Shown here: positions 17,329-25,537 of the stretch, in pieces | How the letters are laid out: every line of letters begins with the position of its first letter | How positions within the stretch are numbered: the first letter of the stretch is position 1 | From: CAIUPE01 sp037131735 | GTDB lineage: Bacteria; Pseudomonadota; Alphaproteobacteria; Rhizobiales; Beijerinckiaceae | Direction: 5' to 3' | Length of the DNA stretch: 64,000 nt | NCBI GenBank assembly: GCA_037131735.1 | Contig: JBAXQM010000001.1 | Location: 310,001 to 374,000, forward strand | The notes under the pieces: model-generated | Database searches by the model: none | Seen by the model: only the letters and a program-made list of their open reading frames with translations | What the model was told of the DNA's origin: nothing | Made by a program: the position numbers and the translations under genes

Positions 17329-17917
17329 AATCACCGCCCATCCGGTCCAGCTTCTTTTGCATATCGGCGATTTGTTGCTTTAATGCCGTAAGGTCATCTG
17401 ATCGGGGGACGCCGGCTGCAGAAGCGGCTTTTTCTGTATCGGAAGCCGTTGAAGGCGTGGTCATTTTCGAAAAGGGAGAGAACATCGAAAAGGCCTCCCG
17501 GAACATTTCCATGTTCTTTTGGCCAAGCTCTTCCATGATACCAAAGGCATCTTTGCCGAACGTGCTTGCAAATTGATCGCGAAATTTGGACTGATTTTCG
17601 GTCAACATCTTGATTGAATTTTCAAGATAGGTCGGCACAAAAGCCTGCATACTGTCGCCGTAATAAGAAATGAGCTGACGCAGGAAGTTGATAGGCAGAA
17701 GATTTTGCCCTTCCTTACCTTCTTGATCAAAAATAATTTGCGCTAAGACTGATCTTGTAATGTCTTCGCCGGACTTGGCATCAAAGACAGCAAAATTGTC
17801 GCCCCGTTTGACCATGGTGGCCAAATCTTCAAGCGTTACATAGGTGCTGGTGCCCGTGTGATAGAGGCGGCGATTAGCATATTTCTTGATGACGATGGGC
17901 TTATCGGTTGTCGTCAT
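17327..17917 (-). CDS. phaR: Polyhydroxyalkanoate synthesis repressor PhaR
   Basis: The 196-aa protein contains the PHB/PHA accumulation regulator DNA-binding domain (IVIKKYANRRLYHTGTSTYV, then LEDLATMVKRG) followed by the granule-interacting region (NFLRQLISYYGDSMQAFVP). It ends with a short coiled coil (LKQQIADMQKKLDRM). PhaR binds nascent PHB and represses phasin and its own genes. The ATG at 17917 has AAGGA about 12 bp upstream; an upstream ATG at 17947 lacks a ribosome site. It is divergent from phaA. The TGC-rich site before the phasin gene at 36.8 kb is a likely target. Confidence 0.92.
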   Translation of the reverse strand: MTTTDKPIVIKKYANRRLYHTGTSTYVTLEDLATMVKRGDNFAVFDAKSGEDITRSVLAQIIFDQEGKEGQNLLPINFLRQLISYYGDSMQAFVPTYLENSIKMLTENQSKFRDQFASTFGKDAFGIMEELGQKNMEMFREAFSMFSPFSKMTTPSTASDTEKAASAAGVPRSDDLTALKQQIADMQKKLDRMGGD

Positions 17918-18180
17918 GGGGTCTGACTGTCCTTGCTCACTACTCATTCGGCGCCAAAGCCCGAAAATTCGGAATTTCAATCAGTTGGACAGGAAAAACG
18001 CGTCAAAAGCAAGCATCCCTGCCGGACCTACGACTAAAGCCGTCTACCCGAGATCCCGTATTGGTCTTGACGGACGCTGTGGGGCCCGCGATGAAGATTT
18101 GAACTCTTCAAAGCCCGTCACTTAAAGGGTGGGGCTCCCTCCCGGTCTCGTCCGGGCTTATTCGCACCAAGGAGGATATA

Positions 18181-19359
18181 ATGGCATCCGAAGATATCGT
18201 GATTGTAGGTGCTGCCCGCACTCCGGTTGGATCGTTCAATGGGGCATTATCGTCAATTCCTGCGCATGAGTTGGGCGCAATCGCCATCAAGGCCGCTCTG
18301 ACCCGCGCTAAGGTCGAAGCCGCTGAAGTTGAAGAAGTCATTCTTGGTCAAATTCTAACGGCAGGTCAGGGTCAAAACCCCGCTCGTCAGGCCGCCATGA
18401 AGGCTGGCATCCCGCAAGAAGCCACGGCCTGGGGCCTAAATCAATTATGCGGATCGGGACTTCGCGCTGTCGCTGTCGGCTTGCAGCAGATCGCTAATGG
18501 TGACGCCAAGATCATCGTCGCGGGTGGCCAGGAATCTATGTCGCAGTCCCAGCATGTCGCGCATTTGCGTAACGGCACCAAGATGGGCGATATGAAGTTC
18601 CTTGATTCCATGTTGCGCGATGGATTGCTTGATGCGTTCCAAGGCTATCACATGGGCACCACGGCCGAGAACATCGCCACCAAATGGCAGATTAGCCGTG
18701 ACGAGCAGGATAACTTTGCTGTCGCATCTCAGAACAAAGCCGAAGCCGCGCAGAAAGCTGGTAAATTTCGCGATGAGATTGTCGCTGTGACTGTCAGCTC
18801 GAAGAAGGGCGATGTCGTTGTCAGCGATGACGAATATATTCGTTCGGGAACAACCTACGATAGCCTCGCGAAGTTAAAGCCGGCTTTTTCGAAAGAGGGC
18901 ACGGTAACGGCTGGTAATGCTTCGGGCATCAATGATGGTGCAGCGGCTCTTGTTTTGATGACCGCTAAAGAAGCCTCAAAGCGCGGCCTTACACCCCTTG
19001 CGCGTATCGCGTCATGGGCAACGGCCGGTGTCGATCCGGCCATCATGGGCTCAGGTCCTATCCCCGCTTCGCGTAAGGCGCTTGAGAAGGCCGGTTGGAA
19101 AATCGGAGATATCGATCTCATCGAAGCAAATGAGGCTTTCGCCGCGCAAGCGATTGCCGTGAACAAAGATCTCGGTTGGGATACGGATAAAGTGAATGTG
19201 AATGGCGGGGCGATTGCTATCGGTCATCCGATCGGCGCTTCGGGTGCACGCGTTTTCGTGACACTGCTTCATGAAATGCAGAAGCGTAATGCGAAGAAGG
19301 GTCTTGCGACCCTGTGCATCGGCGGCGGTATGGGCATCGCCTTAACTGTCGAGCGCTGA
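18181..19359 (+). CDS. phaA: Acetyl-CoA acetyltransferase (beta-ketothiolase)
   Basis: The 392-aa thiolase condenses two acetyl-CoA to acetoacetyl-CoA, the first step of polyhydroxybutyrate synthesis. The acyl-accepting Cys90 lies in NQLCGSG, the His in GHPIGASGAR, and the second Cys in CIGGGMG. A very strong AAGGAGGATAT ribosome site precedes the ATG. It is followed by phaB after 69 bp that contain a stable hairpin. No PHB synthase gene (phaC) is present in the window. Confidence 0.95.
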   Translation: MASEDIVIVGAARTPVGSFNGALSSIPAHELGAIAIKAALTRAKVEAAEVEEVILGQILTAGQGQNPARQAAMKAGIPQEATAWGLNQLCGSGLRAVAVGLQQIANGDAKIIVAGGQESMSQSQHVAHLRNGTKMGDMKFLDSMLRDGLLDAFQGYHMGTTAENIATKWQISRDEQDNFAVASQNKAEAAQKAGKFRDEIVAVTVSSKKGDVVVSDDEYIRSGTTYDSLAKLKPAFSKEGTVTAGNASGINDGAAALVLMTAKEASKRGLTPLARIASWATAGVDPAIMGSGPIPASRKALEKAGWKIGDIDLIEANEAFAAQAIAVNKDLGWDTDKVNVNGGAIAIGHPIGASGARVFVTLLHEMQKRNAKKGLATLCIGGGMGIALTVER

Positions 19360-19373
19360 TTACAATCAAAAAA

Positions 19374-19401
19374 CGGGAAGAGATAAAAACGTCTCTTCCC
19401 G
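19374..19401. terminator. Strong intercistronic hairpin between phaA and phaB
   Basis: The 10-bp perfect stem CGGGAAGAGA (19374-19383) and TCTCTTCCCG (19392-19401) has an 8-nt loop. On the plus strand no T run follows, so it is more likely an attenuating or mRNA-stabilising hairpin within phaAB. On the minus strand it is followed by TTTTTTG and would act as a terminator of antisense transcription. Confidence 0.6.
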
Positions 19402-19428
19402 CTTCGAATAAAAACGGGAGGGTCGATC

Positions 19429-20154
19429 ATGGCACGTGTTGCATTGGTGACGGGGGGGTCGCGCGGTATCGGCGCAGCCATTTCCATTGGCTTGAAAAAG
19501 GCGGGTTACACAGTAGCCGCTAACTATGCCGGCAATGATGAAGCGGCGGCATCATTTACAAAAGAAACAGGTATCCCCACCTATAAATGGGACGTTTCAA
19601 ATTATGATGCATGTGTTGCTGGCATTGCCAAAGTTGAAGCCGCGCATGGCCCGGTTGAAATTCTTGTCAATAATGCCGGCATCACGCGCGATGCCATGTT
19701 CCACAAAATGACCAAAGACATGTGGGATGCGGTCATCAACACCAATCTTACTTCGCTCTTCAATATGACCCGTCCCGTGTGGGAAGGTATGCGCGCGCGT
19801 AAATTCGGCCGCGTGATTTGTATTTCTTCGGTCAATGGCCAGAAGGGTCAAATGGGACAAGTGAATTATTCGGCTTCGAAAGCGGGCGATCTTGGCTTCG
19901 TTAAAGCCTTGGCACAAGAAGGCGCGCGCGTCGGCATTACAGTGAATGCCATTTGTCCCGGTTACATCGCGACCGACATGGTGAAGGCGATTGATCCGGC
20001 AATTGTCGAGAAGAACATTCTTCCGCATATCCCAACAGGCCGCCTTGGCGAGCCTGATGAAATTGCCCGAGCGGTAACGTTCCTTGCGGCTGATGATGCG
20101 GGATTCATTACCGGCTCGACGATTTCGGCAAATGGCGGCCAATATATGATTTGA
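19429..20154 (+). CDS. phaB: Acetoacetyl-CoA reductase
   Basis: The 241-aa short-chain dehydrogenase has the cofactor motif TGGSRGIG, NNAG, a catalytic serine in ISSVNG, Tyr147 and Lys151 (NYSASKAG). It reduces acetoacetyl-CoA to (R)-3-hydroxybutyryl-CoA with NADPH, giving the monomer for PHB. The context after phaA and the PhaB-like sequence (NAGITRDAMFHKMT, GQMGQVNYSASKAG) make this clearer than FabG. The ribosome site is GGGAGGG. Confidence 0.94.
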   Translation: MARVALVTGGSRGIGAAISIGLKKAGYTVAANYAGNDEAAASFTKETGIPTYKWDVSNYDACVAGIAKVEAAHGPVEILVNNAGITRDAMFHKMTKDMWDAVINTNLTSLFNMTRPVWEGMRARKFGRVICISSVNGQKGQMGQVNYSASKAGDLGFVKALAQEGARVGITVNAICPGYIATDMVKAIDPAIVEKNILPHIPTGRLGEPDEIARAVTFLAADDAGFITGSTISANGGQYMI

Positions 20155-20162
20155 GGCCGCTC

Positions 20163-21497
20163 TTACTGTCTCAGCGCATTATCGCGAATTTGGCGGACCG
20201 GACGGAGCAAGGATTCAAGCACCGTCCGGCGGCCGATCAAAATATCCACTTCTGCTAACATGCCGGGTGATACCGGTTTTCCTGGGCCAAAATCTTTGGC
20301 TTCTGCTTCAAGCCTTACGCGGAAATAAGGCGCGCCGCGTTCGTCTTGCAGTGCGTCGGCAGAGATATCGACGACCTTACCCGCAAGTCCGCCATAGACT
20401 GAGAAGTCATAGGCCGAAACTTTTACGACGGCCTTTTGACCGGGCCAGATATCCCCGCGGTCACTCGGGGCAATTCGCGCCTCAACCGCCACCGCCGCAT
20501 CGGCAGGAACAATTTCGACAAGCGGCTCGCCCGATTTAACCACACCACCAACCGTTGTGACGTGAAGCTTGTTTACGAAGCCGTCGATAGGGGCGACAAC
20601 CTCAGATCGCAAGCTACGATCTTTGAGTGCCGATATGGTTTCTTCTAGCTTTGCTATCTGGAGTTCAGTCTCGGACCGCTCTTTATCTGCATCAGATCTG
20701 AAGCGAGACCGCGCTTCACCCATTCGTCGATTGATCTCGCTCATCGCTGCCTCATCGCGCGGAATTTCATGAACAAGGTCTGACAATTTTTGTTCAATTT
20801 GTTGGAGTGATCTCTCGTTATCGATCAGATCATTTGCTGAGAACGCTCCTGCTGCTGCGAGCCGGCGCAGATTTGTTACCCGTCGATTGACGAGATCGCG
20901 TTCCGTAATCGTATTTGCCCATCGCGACTTTGCTTCCGCCAGATCAAGCGATTTTTGCTTAAACTGATCTTCAAGAATACCGATTTGCTCGGTGAGCGTC
21001 TGGCGCCGTCCCGCAAAAACTTCACGCTCACGATCGACGATTTTTGGTATCTCAGTTTCGAGGTCCGTCGGGAATTCAACCGTTTCCGCGCCGCCAACCT
21101 CTGCCGTTAGTCTTATCATCTTCGCGCGGCGCGCTTTGATTTCGAGTTCGGCCTGCGCCAGTTCTGAGCGCGAAAAACTATTATCGATGCGCAAAAGGGG
21201 TTCGCCGCGCGTAACTTTGTCGCCCTCACGGACAAGAATTTCCGTAAGGATACCTCCTTCAAAGTGCTGCACAATCTGGTTCTGGAGCTGTGGCACGATA
21301 CGACCCTGCCCGCGCGTAACGCGGTCAATTTCAGTCGTTGCGGCCCAACCAACGAGGACAACCACACTAATGGCTAAAATAATCACAAAACTATAGGTCG
21401 CGCGTCCAGAGATCCGCGTGGTTTGACGTGGATAGGGCAGCGATAATGCAGCCTTGCGAGGTGCCGTTTCAGATTTTGGGCGGGGAATTTCAACCAT
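20163..21497 (-). CDS. Type I secretion periplasmic adaptor, HlyD family
   Basis: The 444-aa membrane-fusion protein has a short cytoplasmic N terminus, one membrane span (about residues 34-52), a split lipoyl/biotinyl-like domain (GRIVPQLQNQIVQHFEGGILTE) and a long coiled-coil hairpin between about residues 120 and 290. The beta-barrel with SPGMLAEVDI closes the protein. It links an inner-membrane ABC exporter to a TolC-type channel. It is divergent from the ABC transporter gene at 21.7 kb, and the two share a 190-bp promoter region. No TolC homologue is encoded in the window. Confidence 0.92.
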   Translation of the reverse strand: MVEIPRPKSETAPRKAALSLPYPRQTTRISGRATYSFVIILAISVVVLVGWAATTEIDRVTRGQGRIVPQLQNQIVQHFEGGILTEILVREGDKVTRGEPLLRIDNSFSRSELAQAELEIKARRAKMIRLTAEVGGAETVEFPTDLETEIPKIVDREREVFAGRRQTLTEQIGILEDQFKQKSLDLAEAKSRWANTITERDLVNRRVTNLRRLAAAGAFSANDLIDNERSLQQIEQKLSDLVHEIPRDEAAMSEINRRMGEARSRFRSDADKERSETELQIAKLEETISALKDRSLRSEVVAPIDGFVNKLHVTTVGGVVKSGEPLVEIVPADAAVAVEARIAPSDRGDIWPGQKAVVKVSAYDFSVYGGLAGKVVDISADALQDERGAPYFRVRLEAEAKDFGPGKPVSPGMLAEVDILIGRRTVLESLLRPVRQIRDNALRQ

Positions 21498-21552
21498 AGA
21501 TTTTAATACAACCTAATATTCAACCCTAGATACATGGATTGCATGAATTTCG

Positions 21553-21603
21553 AAGTTTAAACTTAAACAGAAAGAGACAAATTGAATCTTTCAAAGTGTC
21601 TCT
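21553..21603. promoter_or_regulatory. Palindromes in the divergent type I secretion promoter region
   Basis: The perfect 12-bp palindrome AAGTTTAAACTT (21553-21564) is followed by a hairpin with arms AGAGACA (21573-21579) and TGTCTCT (21597-21603) and an inner TTGAA/TTCAA pair. Both lie in the A/T-rich region between the HlyD-like and ABC-transporter genes. They are candidate operators for coordinated control; no regulator is encoded next to them. Confidence 0.45.
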
Positions 21604-21687
21604 ATCTTCACTTTTGGCGTATATTACCTTGCGTAAATACGGTGGAAATGTGAAGAATTATGAAATGCGGAGCGTTTGGAGCTGCCG

Positions 21688-24042
21688 ATGTCGATGATCC
21701 CGGCTAAAGAGACCGAACGCCCGGGTGAAGATATGCGTCCGTCTGCCGAAATTGTCGCGATGTCTCGGCCGACACGTGGATTTGCGCGGATACAATCGCT
21801 TGACTCCTCGACCTTGACAGAAGACGTGGGCGAGGATGATGCCGTAAAGCTCGATTTCCAAACTGACCCGATTACCGTAGCGGCAACTGGCGGGCCTCCT
21901 CCGCCTCCGCCGCCCGAGGCGACGGTCCCACGAGATGAATTCTTAGATCGAACAAAAGTTCCGCTGTCCCGCGCTCTTGAATGGGTTGCTGAAGCTTGGT
22001 TCAACTATCAACTAAAAGAGCGGCAGCTGCATCCGGGCGCTTTGGCTCCTGAGACGGCCGAGATTATCGCGCATGGTCTTGGCATATCTCTCAAGGCTGA
22101 AAATCGAAATCTAACGCGGTTACGTAAAGATCACTTCCCCTGTCTTGCTTTGGATCGCGAAGGCTACGCCTATCTTCTACTGGCGAATGCCGGTCGTGAC
22201 GGCTTTATTTGCCGCACAGATGAGGGTGATAAAACCGTAGAGATCAATCGACTCAAAAAGACATTTTCAGGCACCATCTTTTTTCTTCGTCCCTTAGCGG
22301 CGTCGGAGCATGGCGATGAGGCATCCGGGTCAAATGCTGATGCGCCGGTCGACTCGATTGTAAAATTTCTATCAATTGAAATGCTCAAGCGAAGACCGTG
22401 GACACTTGGTCAGCTCGCTTTGGCGGCACTTGTTAGCAATTCACTGCTTGTGCTTCTGCCGATTTTTACAATGGCGGTTTATGATCGCGTGATCCCTCAT
22501 CTGGCCTTTGATACGCTATGGGCTTTATCCATCGGCATGGGACTAGCGCTCGCGGCCGACCTCGCGCTGCGCCACGTCAAGCTTCGCCTCATTGACTCTC
22601 TCGCTGCCGAAATTAGCCACGTCGCGCAAATTCGCTTTTTCCGCCATCTTGTTTTCGGCTCCATGGTTGGCTTGCCACGCACCAGCGCGGCAGTTACGCC
22701 CGCAATCCGTGATCTTGAGGGCTATTGTCAGCTTATCCCGCTTTCATTTGTGTCTTTGGCAATTGATCTGCCCTTTGTAATTGTTACAACAATTCTTCTC
22801 GCAAGTATTGCCGGATCGGTCGCGATTGTTCCCATCGCCGGAACGATTTTTATAGGTTTGATTTTCTTTATTGCTCACATGGCCGGACGTTCGCATTTGC
22901 AGCCCTATCTCGGACAAATGCGTGCGCAATCAAATATGGTCACGGAGACGATTGAAGGTCTTGAGACGGTAAAAACGTCAACTGCAGAAACCGTAGTCCT
23001 TAATCGCTGGGAACGTTTGGCCGATTCAAGCGCCTTTGCGAGTCATGCGGCACGTTTAGCGAATGGGATGGCGCAACATTGGGCCAGCACAATCAGCCAA
23101 TTGATGACAATCGGCGCGCTCATTTTCGGTGTCTATGAAATCAGCATCAACGCGATGACCGTGGGGGCGCTCTCAGCCGCGACGATGCTTATTGGCCGCC
23201 TGATTGGGCCGATCATGCAGATGACAGTTCAAATTCAGCGCCTGTTGCAGGCGCGAAAAACGCTTGAACCGATTCGGATGGTTTTCAATTCAGATCTTGA
23301 GCGTGCAGGGGATGGCGACGCGGCGCTCTCCGTTGCAATTGATGGACATTTCGACTTCGTCGATGTTGGGCATAAATACCAAGACTCACAATTACCGAGC
23401 CTTTCCAATATCACGCTTAACATTCGACCTGGCGAACGTGTCGGAATCATCGGACGCATCGGTTGTGGTAAAAGCACGCTCTTGCGCTTGATGGTGCGGC
23501 TACTTGAACCGTCGAGCGGTGCCATTCGTCTTGATGGGCGCGATCTGCGTCAAGCTTCTCCGCGCGAGTTGAGACGGCGCTTCAGCTATGTCAGCCAAGA
23601 CGCCACTCTGTTCGATGACACGCTGACGGCGAACCTTCTTCTCGGCCATGAAAAGTCCGATCCTAAAGTGATTGAAGAAGCCGTTACGATTTCGGGCGTT
23701 GCGGGTTTCGCGGGTCGTAGTCCCGAGGGCTATGGCATGCGTGTTGGACCGCGCGGTGAACGCCTCTCTGGGGGCGAGCGTCAAGCCGTTGGATTAGCGC
23801 GGGCGTTGATTGGAAATCCGGCCATGCTCATTCTCGATGAGCCCACGGCTGCGATGGACAATACGACCGAACGCCATGTGATCAACGGTCTTTCCAAATG
23901 GCTTGGCAATCGGACGCTGATTGTCGCTACGCATCGCGCGGCGATGCTGGATCTCGTTGATCGCGTCATCTTGATGCATGAGGGCAAGATCATTGCAGAT
24001 GGCCCCAAAGATCAAGTTCTGAAGAAACTTCAAGCGAGTTGA
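21688..24042 (+). CDS. Type I secretion ABC transporter (permease fused to ATPase)
   Basis: The 784-aa exporter starts with about 90 acidic, proline-rich disordered residues (a run of seven Pro near residue 73). A C39-like domain follows (about 100-210) without a catalytic Cys, then a six-helix membrane domain (about 240-520). The ATPase has Walker A GRIGCGKST near residue 589, signature LSGGERQ near 694, and Walker B LILDEPTA. Such LapB/SiiF-like exporters move large RTX adhesins unprocessed. The ATG at 21688 is preferred over the TTG at 21676 because GGAG precedes it by 6 bp. The secreted substrate is not in the window. Confidence 0.92.
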   Translation: MSMIPAKETERPGEDMRPSAEIVAMSRPTRGFARIQSLDSSTLTEDVGEDDAVKLDFQTDPITVAATGGPPPPPPPEATVPRDEFLDRTKVPLSRALEWVAEAWFNYQLKERQLHPGALAPETAEIIAHGLGISLKAENRNLTRLRKDHFPCLALDREGYAYLLLANAGRDGFICRTDEGDKTVEINRLKKTFSGTIFFLRPLAASEHGDEASGSNADAPVDSIVKFLSIEMLKRRPWTLGQLALAALVSNSLLVLLPIFTMAVYDRVIPHLAFDTLWALSIGMGLALAADLALRHVKLRLIDSLAAEISHVAQIRFFRHLVFGSMVGLPRTSAAVTPAIRDLEGYCQLIPLSFVSLAIDLPFVIVTTILLASIAGSVAIVPIAGTIFIGLIFFIAHMAGRSHLQPYLGQMRAQSNMVTETIEGLETVKTSTAETVVLNRWERLADSSAFASHAARLANGMAQHWASTISQLMTIGALIFGVYEISINAMTVGALSAATMLIGRLIGPIMQMTVQIQRLLQARKTLEPIRMVFNSDLERAGDGDAALSVAIDGHFDFVDVGHKYQDSQLPSLSNITLNIRPGERVGIIGRIGCGKSTLLRLMVRLLEPSSGAIRLDGRDLRQASPRELRRRFSYVSQDATLFDDTLTANLLLGHEKSDPKVIEEAVTISGVAGFAGRSPEGYGMRVGPRGERLSGGERQAVGLARALIGNPAMLILDEPTAAMDNTTERHVINGLSKWLGNRTLIVATHRAAMLDLVDRVILMHEGKIIADGPKDQVLKKLQAS

Positions 24043-24109
24043 TAAATATGATGAATACCAGACGACGGCATTTGAGGGCTGTCTGTGAAATGAGGAATTT
24101 TGAAATCTA

Positions 24110-25528
24110 ATGGCTCAAAGTTCTGACGACGCTGATACAAATTATTGGCCGGGCTTCGTCGATGCCCTTTCGACGATGACGATGATGCTCATCTTTTTGA
24201 TGATGATCTTAAGTCTTGTTCTGGTGAGCGTGTCGCAGAATATAACTAAGTCACAAGTGATTGCGATTGCGCGGGCAGCAAAAATTGATGTGCAGGGTTC
24301 ACCCGCATCTATTGAAGGGTTAACAGCCCAAATTATCGCCGCTCTTTCACGCACCACGGACGCTGAAAAGCCGAAGCCGCCTTATCCTCTGAAGACTGAT
24401 CAATCTCAAGCAGCACCTCCCGTAGAGCAAAGCGCGCAAACTGCCTATTCTGAACGTGCGAATTTGTCAGCCGATCAAGGCAATCGCGTTGTGGCGAAAG
24501 GCGAAGCTGAATCGTTACAAGTTCAGGCAGCGAAATCAGATCTGATCAATGGATCCATGCCGAAGCTCGATCTGCCGCTTAAAGCCACCGCAGATTCGGC
24601 GATCGCCAACAGAGAAAAGCTCCAGATCGATCCGGGCGAAAATGTTTTCAGAAAAGGAGAGTCGGCTGACTTAAAGCTCGAGGTTGCTAAATCGCCGACA
24701 AATGCCGAACCACGCCCCTCCGCACAGATCCCCGTTGATACGACAAGTGGCGCCGCAATTTCACAGCAGCCTAATCTCGCTGTTGAACAAGGTAATCGCA
24801 TTTTCAGCAAAGGCGAATCTGACTCGGTTCAATATAATCGATCGGCATCACCAAATTCAGACCGCAAAGATAATCCAGCTTCAGTTCCCGCTGATCCTGA
24901 AGCAAAGGGCTTTGTCGCGGAACGTCCGAAACTCGGTGTGAATCAAGGCGAAAAGACGGTAAGCGAGGGATTGCCTGATTCAAGTGTCACCAACGGCAAA
25001 TCGAGTGTCCCGTCGGTCGCCGAACGCATTGACCCGTCGCCCACCCCGGCAACGAATCCTCCGAAGAGTTCGCAATTGGCGTTGCTCGAGCCTTTGTCAG
25101 GCCCTGCAACATTTTCGGCGACGAAACCTAGTCCAGACGAAACACGCATTGTCTCTACGCATCAGGCTGATCTCGATCCGTTCGGCGGAGGCGTTGATGT
25201 TCAAGTCGACAAACCTATGTTGACGATGGTTTATGAACCTCGCGCCATCAGACTTGATGGTAACGCAACCCTAAAACTTCAAGATTTTTTTGACCGCAAC
25301 AAAGCGGATTTAGCTGATCGACGTATTCGTATTCGCGCGCTTGCCAATGTGCGTGATGGCGCCGTGACCGATGCACGGCGCTTTGGCTATTATCGCGCGA
25401 TGTCAATGAGGCAATTACTGATTGATCAGGGATTTCCTGCCAACAAAATTGTCGTGGCTATAGATGATGTGAGTGATTCAGAAAGCCGCGACATCGTGGA
25501 AATTTTTGCTATTCGCAAGGAAGATTGA
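24110..25528 (+). CDS. MotB/OmpA-like membrane protein with a four-copy linker repeat
   Basis: The 472-aa protein has one N-terminal membrane span (about residues 20-42) preceded by YWPGFVDALSTM. Asp18 sits where MotB-type proton-channel proteins keep their essential Asp. Residues 115-322 are a disordered linker with four copies of a unit spaced exactly 52 residues (cores at 115, 167, 219 and 271, of the form xxxxLxxxxGxxxxxKGE). The C terminus (about 370-470) resembles an OmpA/MotB peptidoglycan-binding domain (LQDFFDRN, RIRIRALANV, RAMSMRQLLIDQG). It lies between the ABC exporter and a MotA-like gene, like SiiA in Salmonella SPI-4. The role is inferred. Confidence 0.8.
   Translation: MAQSSDDADTNYWPGFVDALSTMTMMLIFLMMILSLVLVSVSQNITKSQVIAIARAAKIDVQGSPASIEGLTAQIIAALSRTTDAEKPKPPYPLKTDQSQAAPPVEQSAQTAYSERANLSADQGNRVVAKGEAESLQVQAAKSDLINGSMPKLDLPLKATADSAIANREKLQIDPGENVFRKGESADLKLEVAKSPTNAEPRPSAQIPVDTTSGAAISQQPNLAVEQGNRIFSKGESDSVQYNRSASPNSDRKDNPASVPADPEAKGFVAERPKLGVNQGEKTVSEGLPDSSVTNGKSSVPSVAERIDPSPTPATNPPKSSQLALLEPLSGPATFSATKPSPDETRIVSTHQADLDPFGGGVDVQVDKPMLTMVYEPRAIRLDGNATLKLQDFFDRNKADLADRRIRIRALANVRDGAVTDARRFGYYRAMSMRQLLIDQGFPANKIVVAIDDVSDSESRDIVEIFAIRKED
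24452..25075 (+). repeat. Four tandem 156-bp coding repeats (52-residue period)
   Basis: Within the MotB-like gene, segments beginning at residues 115, 167, 219 and 271 share the pattern L-x4-G-x5-KGE-(A/S). The spacing is exactly 52 residues each time. The copies have diverged considerably in sequence, the fourth most of all (EGLPDSS), so the duplication is old but its period has been kept. Confidence 0.8.
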
Positions 25529-25537
25529 GGTTACGAA

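Noticed and set aside
24452..25075. CRISPR array or DNA-level tandem repeat in the MotB-like gene
   Set aside because: The repeat is at protein level, diverged in DNA, with a 156-bp period in an intact reading frame; no identical direct repeats or spacers.
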